This document shows positions 61,882-64,000 of a stretch of DNA of 64,000 bases, piece after piece. Each line of letters starts with the position of its first letter. Position 1 is the stretch's first letter. Source of the stretch: Verrucomicrobiota bacterium. Lineage in GTDB: Bacteria; Verrucomicrobiota; Verrucomicrobiia; Opitutales; Opitutaceae. The translations under genes were made by a program, and so were the position numbers. The DNA is taken from the NCBI GenBank assembly GCA_023416735.1, contig JAEZGX010000037.1, positions 1 through 64,000 of the forward strand. The letters run 5' to 3'. The notes under the pieces were generated by a model. That model was not told the origin of the DNA. It did no database searches and saw only the letters and a list, made by a program, of their open reading frames with translations.

Positions 61882-64000
61882 ATGCACACACTACCTTCGC
61901 GCCGTTTCGCTTTGGCACTTCTCGCCTCCGCTCTCGCCCTTCCCGTCACCTCGCTCGCGCAAGCAACTTCCCCCGCCGACACCCGCACCGCCGACGAGGT
62001 TGTCGTCCTTTCTCCTTTCGTCATAACCGACACCCAAACCGGACGCTACCAGCCAACCCAAACCACCTCCGGCGGTCGCGTCCGTGTTAATCTCTTCGAC
62101 GCCCCGCAAAGCGTCTCCGTCGTGACCCGCGAACTCGTCGACGATGTCGGCGCCACCCGTCTCCTAGACGCCCTCCAATACATTTCCGGCGTCACCGAAT
62201 CCACCATCCCCAACGGTCTCGATCGCACCACGATCCGCGGCTTCCAGTCCGACGGCCAACGCATCGACAACTTCTCCGCACCCGCCCAGGTCAACCTCGA
62301 TCCCGTCTTCGTCGAGCGCATTGAGGTCGTCAAAGGCCCCAACGCCGTCCTCGCCCCCGCAGGCGTCCCCGGCGGCACCATCAATGCCGTCACGCGCAAA
62401 CCGCGCTATGAAAACTTCGGCTCCATCGCCGCCACCGTTGGCCTCTTCAACGCCCAACGCCTCGAGTTCGACGTCAATCGCACGCTCACCGACGACGACC
62501 GCGTCGCTTTCCGCGTCGTCGGCGCGTTCCAGGACACGGAGGGCTACGCCGGCGACCCGCGCGAAACCTTCGTCATCATGCCGATGATTTCCTTCCGCAC
62601 GCAGGCCGGCGCCGAACTCGTCCTCCAAGCCGCCTACACCGACTCCCGCGTCCAAAACTATTTCGGCATCCCCATCGATCCGTCGTCCGGCTCCGCCACC
62701 GGCACGCGTCTGCTCGCCGGAGTCGCCCGCGACCTCAATACCGCCGGCGCCGATTACCGCAACGAGGAACGCCCCGAAGTCCGCGCGCTCCTCACGCTTC
62801 CGATCACCGACGCGATCTCAATGCGCCTCGCCGTCCGCTACACCGATTTCGATATCTCTTTCCTCCAAAACCTCGCCACCACCGGAATCAGCGGCGGCGG
62901 CGTCGACCCGCGCACCGGCCTCTTCACGCCCGGCATCGTCTACGGACCCGCGCCCGACTTCGCCCCGTCCGCCGCGCCCACCCAGCCTCGCACGTTCATT
63001 CGCAACGGCTCCGAGGACCTCAACCACTACTCCCTCTTCAACGCCCAAAACGACTACAGCTTCATCTTCGACAACGACCTTCTCACCTCCACCACCGTCG
63101 TCGGCGGCGCCTTCGACATGACCCGCCAGACGTTCAAGAGCTTCCGCTCCACCAAACCCGACATCAACTACGACGCGCCTTCCGCCGACGCCCACACGAT
63201 CGGGGCCCTTTCCACGCGCCAGGACACCAACAACTACGCGCTCCAATTCTACCTCAGCGAGACCCTCTCGCTTCTCCAGGACCGCCTCATCCTCAACGCC
63301 GGGTATTCGTATAACAATTACGACCAAGCCACCGACGACCTCATCCCGAATCCCATCCAGAAATACCGCGCCAACATCAACACCGAGCTCAAATCCTACG
63401 GCATCCTCATCAAACCCATCCCCAACCTCGCGCTGTATTACAGCTACTCCGAAAATTCGACGCCCAACTCCGCCTACAACATCGGCCGCAACAACGCCGC
63501 CCCGCTCCAAGACGGCCAACAAGACGAATTCGGCGCCCGCCTCCAGCTCTTCGGCGATCGCCTCACCATCACCGGCGCCTACTTCGACATCATCCAAAAC
63601 AACTACTCCGTCCCGAATCCCGGCAACTACGTCCCCAACCCGCCCAACCCGCCGCTCCCTCCGCTCGTCTCCGACCGCATCGCCAAAGGCTACGAATTCG
63701 AATTCCGCGCCCGCATCACCGAGGAATTTTCGCTCATCGGCAACGTCACCACGTTCACCAATCGCGATCCCAACGGCGTCCCGTTCCGCGGCACCGGCGA
63801 AAAATCCGGAGCCCTTCTCCTCAACTACCAATTCGCCCGCGACTCCTCACTCACCGGCCTCACCCTCGGCCTCGGCATCACCTACCTCAGCGATCGCCCC
63901 GGCGATGCCGCGAGCGGCGTCACCGCCGCGAGCACCGCCGATAACATCATCCCCGTTCAACCGAGCTTTTATCTCCCGTCGCGCACGCTTGTGAACCTCA
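61882..64000 (+). CDS. TonB-dependent receptor, 3' end outside the window
   Basis: 706 residues are visible from ATG 61882, with the frame open to the last base. Signal peptide MHTLPSRRFALALLASALALPVTSLAQA (about 1-28). Then EVVVLSPFVI (about 39-48), a TonB-box-like segment matching the first receptor. The plug holds SVSVVTRELVDDVGATRLLDALQYISGV, TIRGFQSDGQRIDNF and RIEVVKGPNAVLAPAGVPGGTINAVTRKP. Barrel strands follow, up to about 700. It is shorter in its plug than the first receptor. The ligand is unknown; the divergent TolB-like/Gfo pair is the only context. It belongs to the siderophore/sugar-type group by plug features. Confidence 0.9.
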   Translation, partial: MHTLPSRRFALALLASALALPVTSLAQATSPADTRTADEVVVLSPFVITDTQTGRYQPTQTTSGGRVRVNLFDAPQSVSVVTRELVDDVGATRLLDALQYISGVTESTIPNGLDRTTIRGFQSDGQRIDNFSAPAQVNLDPVFVERIEVVKGPNAVLAPAGVPGGTINAVTRKPRYENFGSIAATVGLFNAQRLEFDVNRTLTDDDRVAFRVVGAFQDTEGYAGDPRETFVIMPMISFRTQAGAELVLQAAYTDSRVQNYFGIPIDPSSGSATGTRLLAGVARDLNTAGADYRNEERPEVRALLTLPITDAISMRLAVRYTDFDISFLQNLATTGISGGGVDPRTGLFTPGIVYGPAPDFAPSAAPTQPRTFIRNGSEDLNHYSLFNAQNDYSFIFDNDLLTSTTVVGGAFDMTRQTFKSFRSTKPDINYDAPSADAHTIGALSTRQDTNNYALQFYLSETLSLLQDRLILNAGYSYNNYDQATDDLIPNPIQKYRANINTELKSYGILIKPIPNLALYYSYSENSTPNSAYNIGRNNAAPLQDGQQDEFGARLQLFGDRLTITGAYFDIIQNNYSVPNPGNYVPNPPNPPLPPLVSDRIAKGYEFEFRARITEEFSLIGNVTTFTNRDPNGVPFRGTGEKSGALLLNYQFARDSSLTGLTLGLGITYLSDRPGDAASGVTAASTADNIIPVQPSFYLPSRTLVNL

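Noticed and set aside
60227..63831. Open frames opposite the TolB-like gene and the second TonB receptor
   Set aside because: Shadows of genes with signal peptides and conserved motifs.

Overview
The window looks like chromosome from a high-GC Verrucomicrobiota bacterium, most likely Opitutaceae. The reasons are two large TonB-dependent receptors carrying the E-[IV]-V-V-L-S-P-F segment typical of that group after the signal peptide, a CRTAC1/ASPIC protein, Tat-type Gfo/Idh/MocA and TolB-like proteins, weak or absent Shine-Dalgarno sequences at many starts, and gram-negative envelope genes (lpxB, Lol). No transposase, integrase, phage gene, rRNA or CRISPR array is visible. One tRNA (Gln, UUG) is present. 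This placement is by eye; no search was run.

Layout. (1) 0-10 kb: a TonB-dependent receptor (minus) faces a secreted 13-repeat VCBS/ASPIC protein, which is translationally coupled to a large GT-C-like membrane protein. (2) 10-20 kb: K+/H+ antiporter, LysR regulator, pyruvate kinase, FMN reductase and glyoxalase-like protein on the minus strand; a DsbA-NhaA fusion on plus; then an aldo/keto-reductase fold protein that seems to have lost most of its catalytic tetrad, and an HPF-like ribosome protein. (3) 20-29 kb: metallophosphoesterase, Rnk-like factor, homospermidine synthase, two tiny single-TM proteins, tRNA-Gln, DUF3817, HDOD protein, and a minus-strand trio of DUF1264 protein, FAD amine oxidase and LigC-type DNA ligase. 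(4) 29-38 kb: two methyltransferases, a thioredoxin-like protein, hemX-hemA, and a CHASE-PAS hybrid histidine kinase. (5) 38-43 kb: lpxB, a sugar-nucleotide-type dehydrogenase, lolD, lolC/E and lysS.

(6) 44-58.5 kb is a glucuronoxylan-utilisation region: a GH67 alpha-glucuronidase, a small SmpA/BamE-like lipoprotein, two GH8 reducing-end exo-oligoxylanases, a GPH-family symporter and a cytoplasmic GH52 beta-xylosidase, with a divergent LacI regulator and a CE2-type acetyl esterase nearby. Signal peptides suggest a pathway: exported GH67 and GH8 enzymes debranch and trim oligosaccharides, the symporter imports them, and GH52 finishes in the cytosol. No endoxylanase lies in the window. Between LacI and the esterase sits a split LigD (phosphoesterase-ligase plus separate polymerase). 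(7) 58.5-64 kb: a Tat-exported Gfo/Idh/MocA protein, a TolB-like propeller protein, and a second TonB-dependent receptor cut by the window end.

The most unusual signal is a set of dispersed short repeats in the gene gaps: CCACAGAGG-type palindromes, CCCAAAA tracts, GGCCGCAAAGAGGCGC tracts, TAAGCT hairpins, a TCATTCTGAGC element and GCGCGG palindromes. Several run into coding sequence and supply protein ends or an internal linker. A separate AT-rich palindromic segment sits in frame inside a methyltransferase gene.
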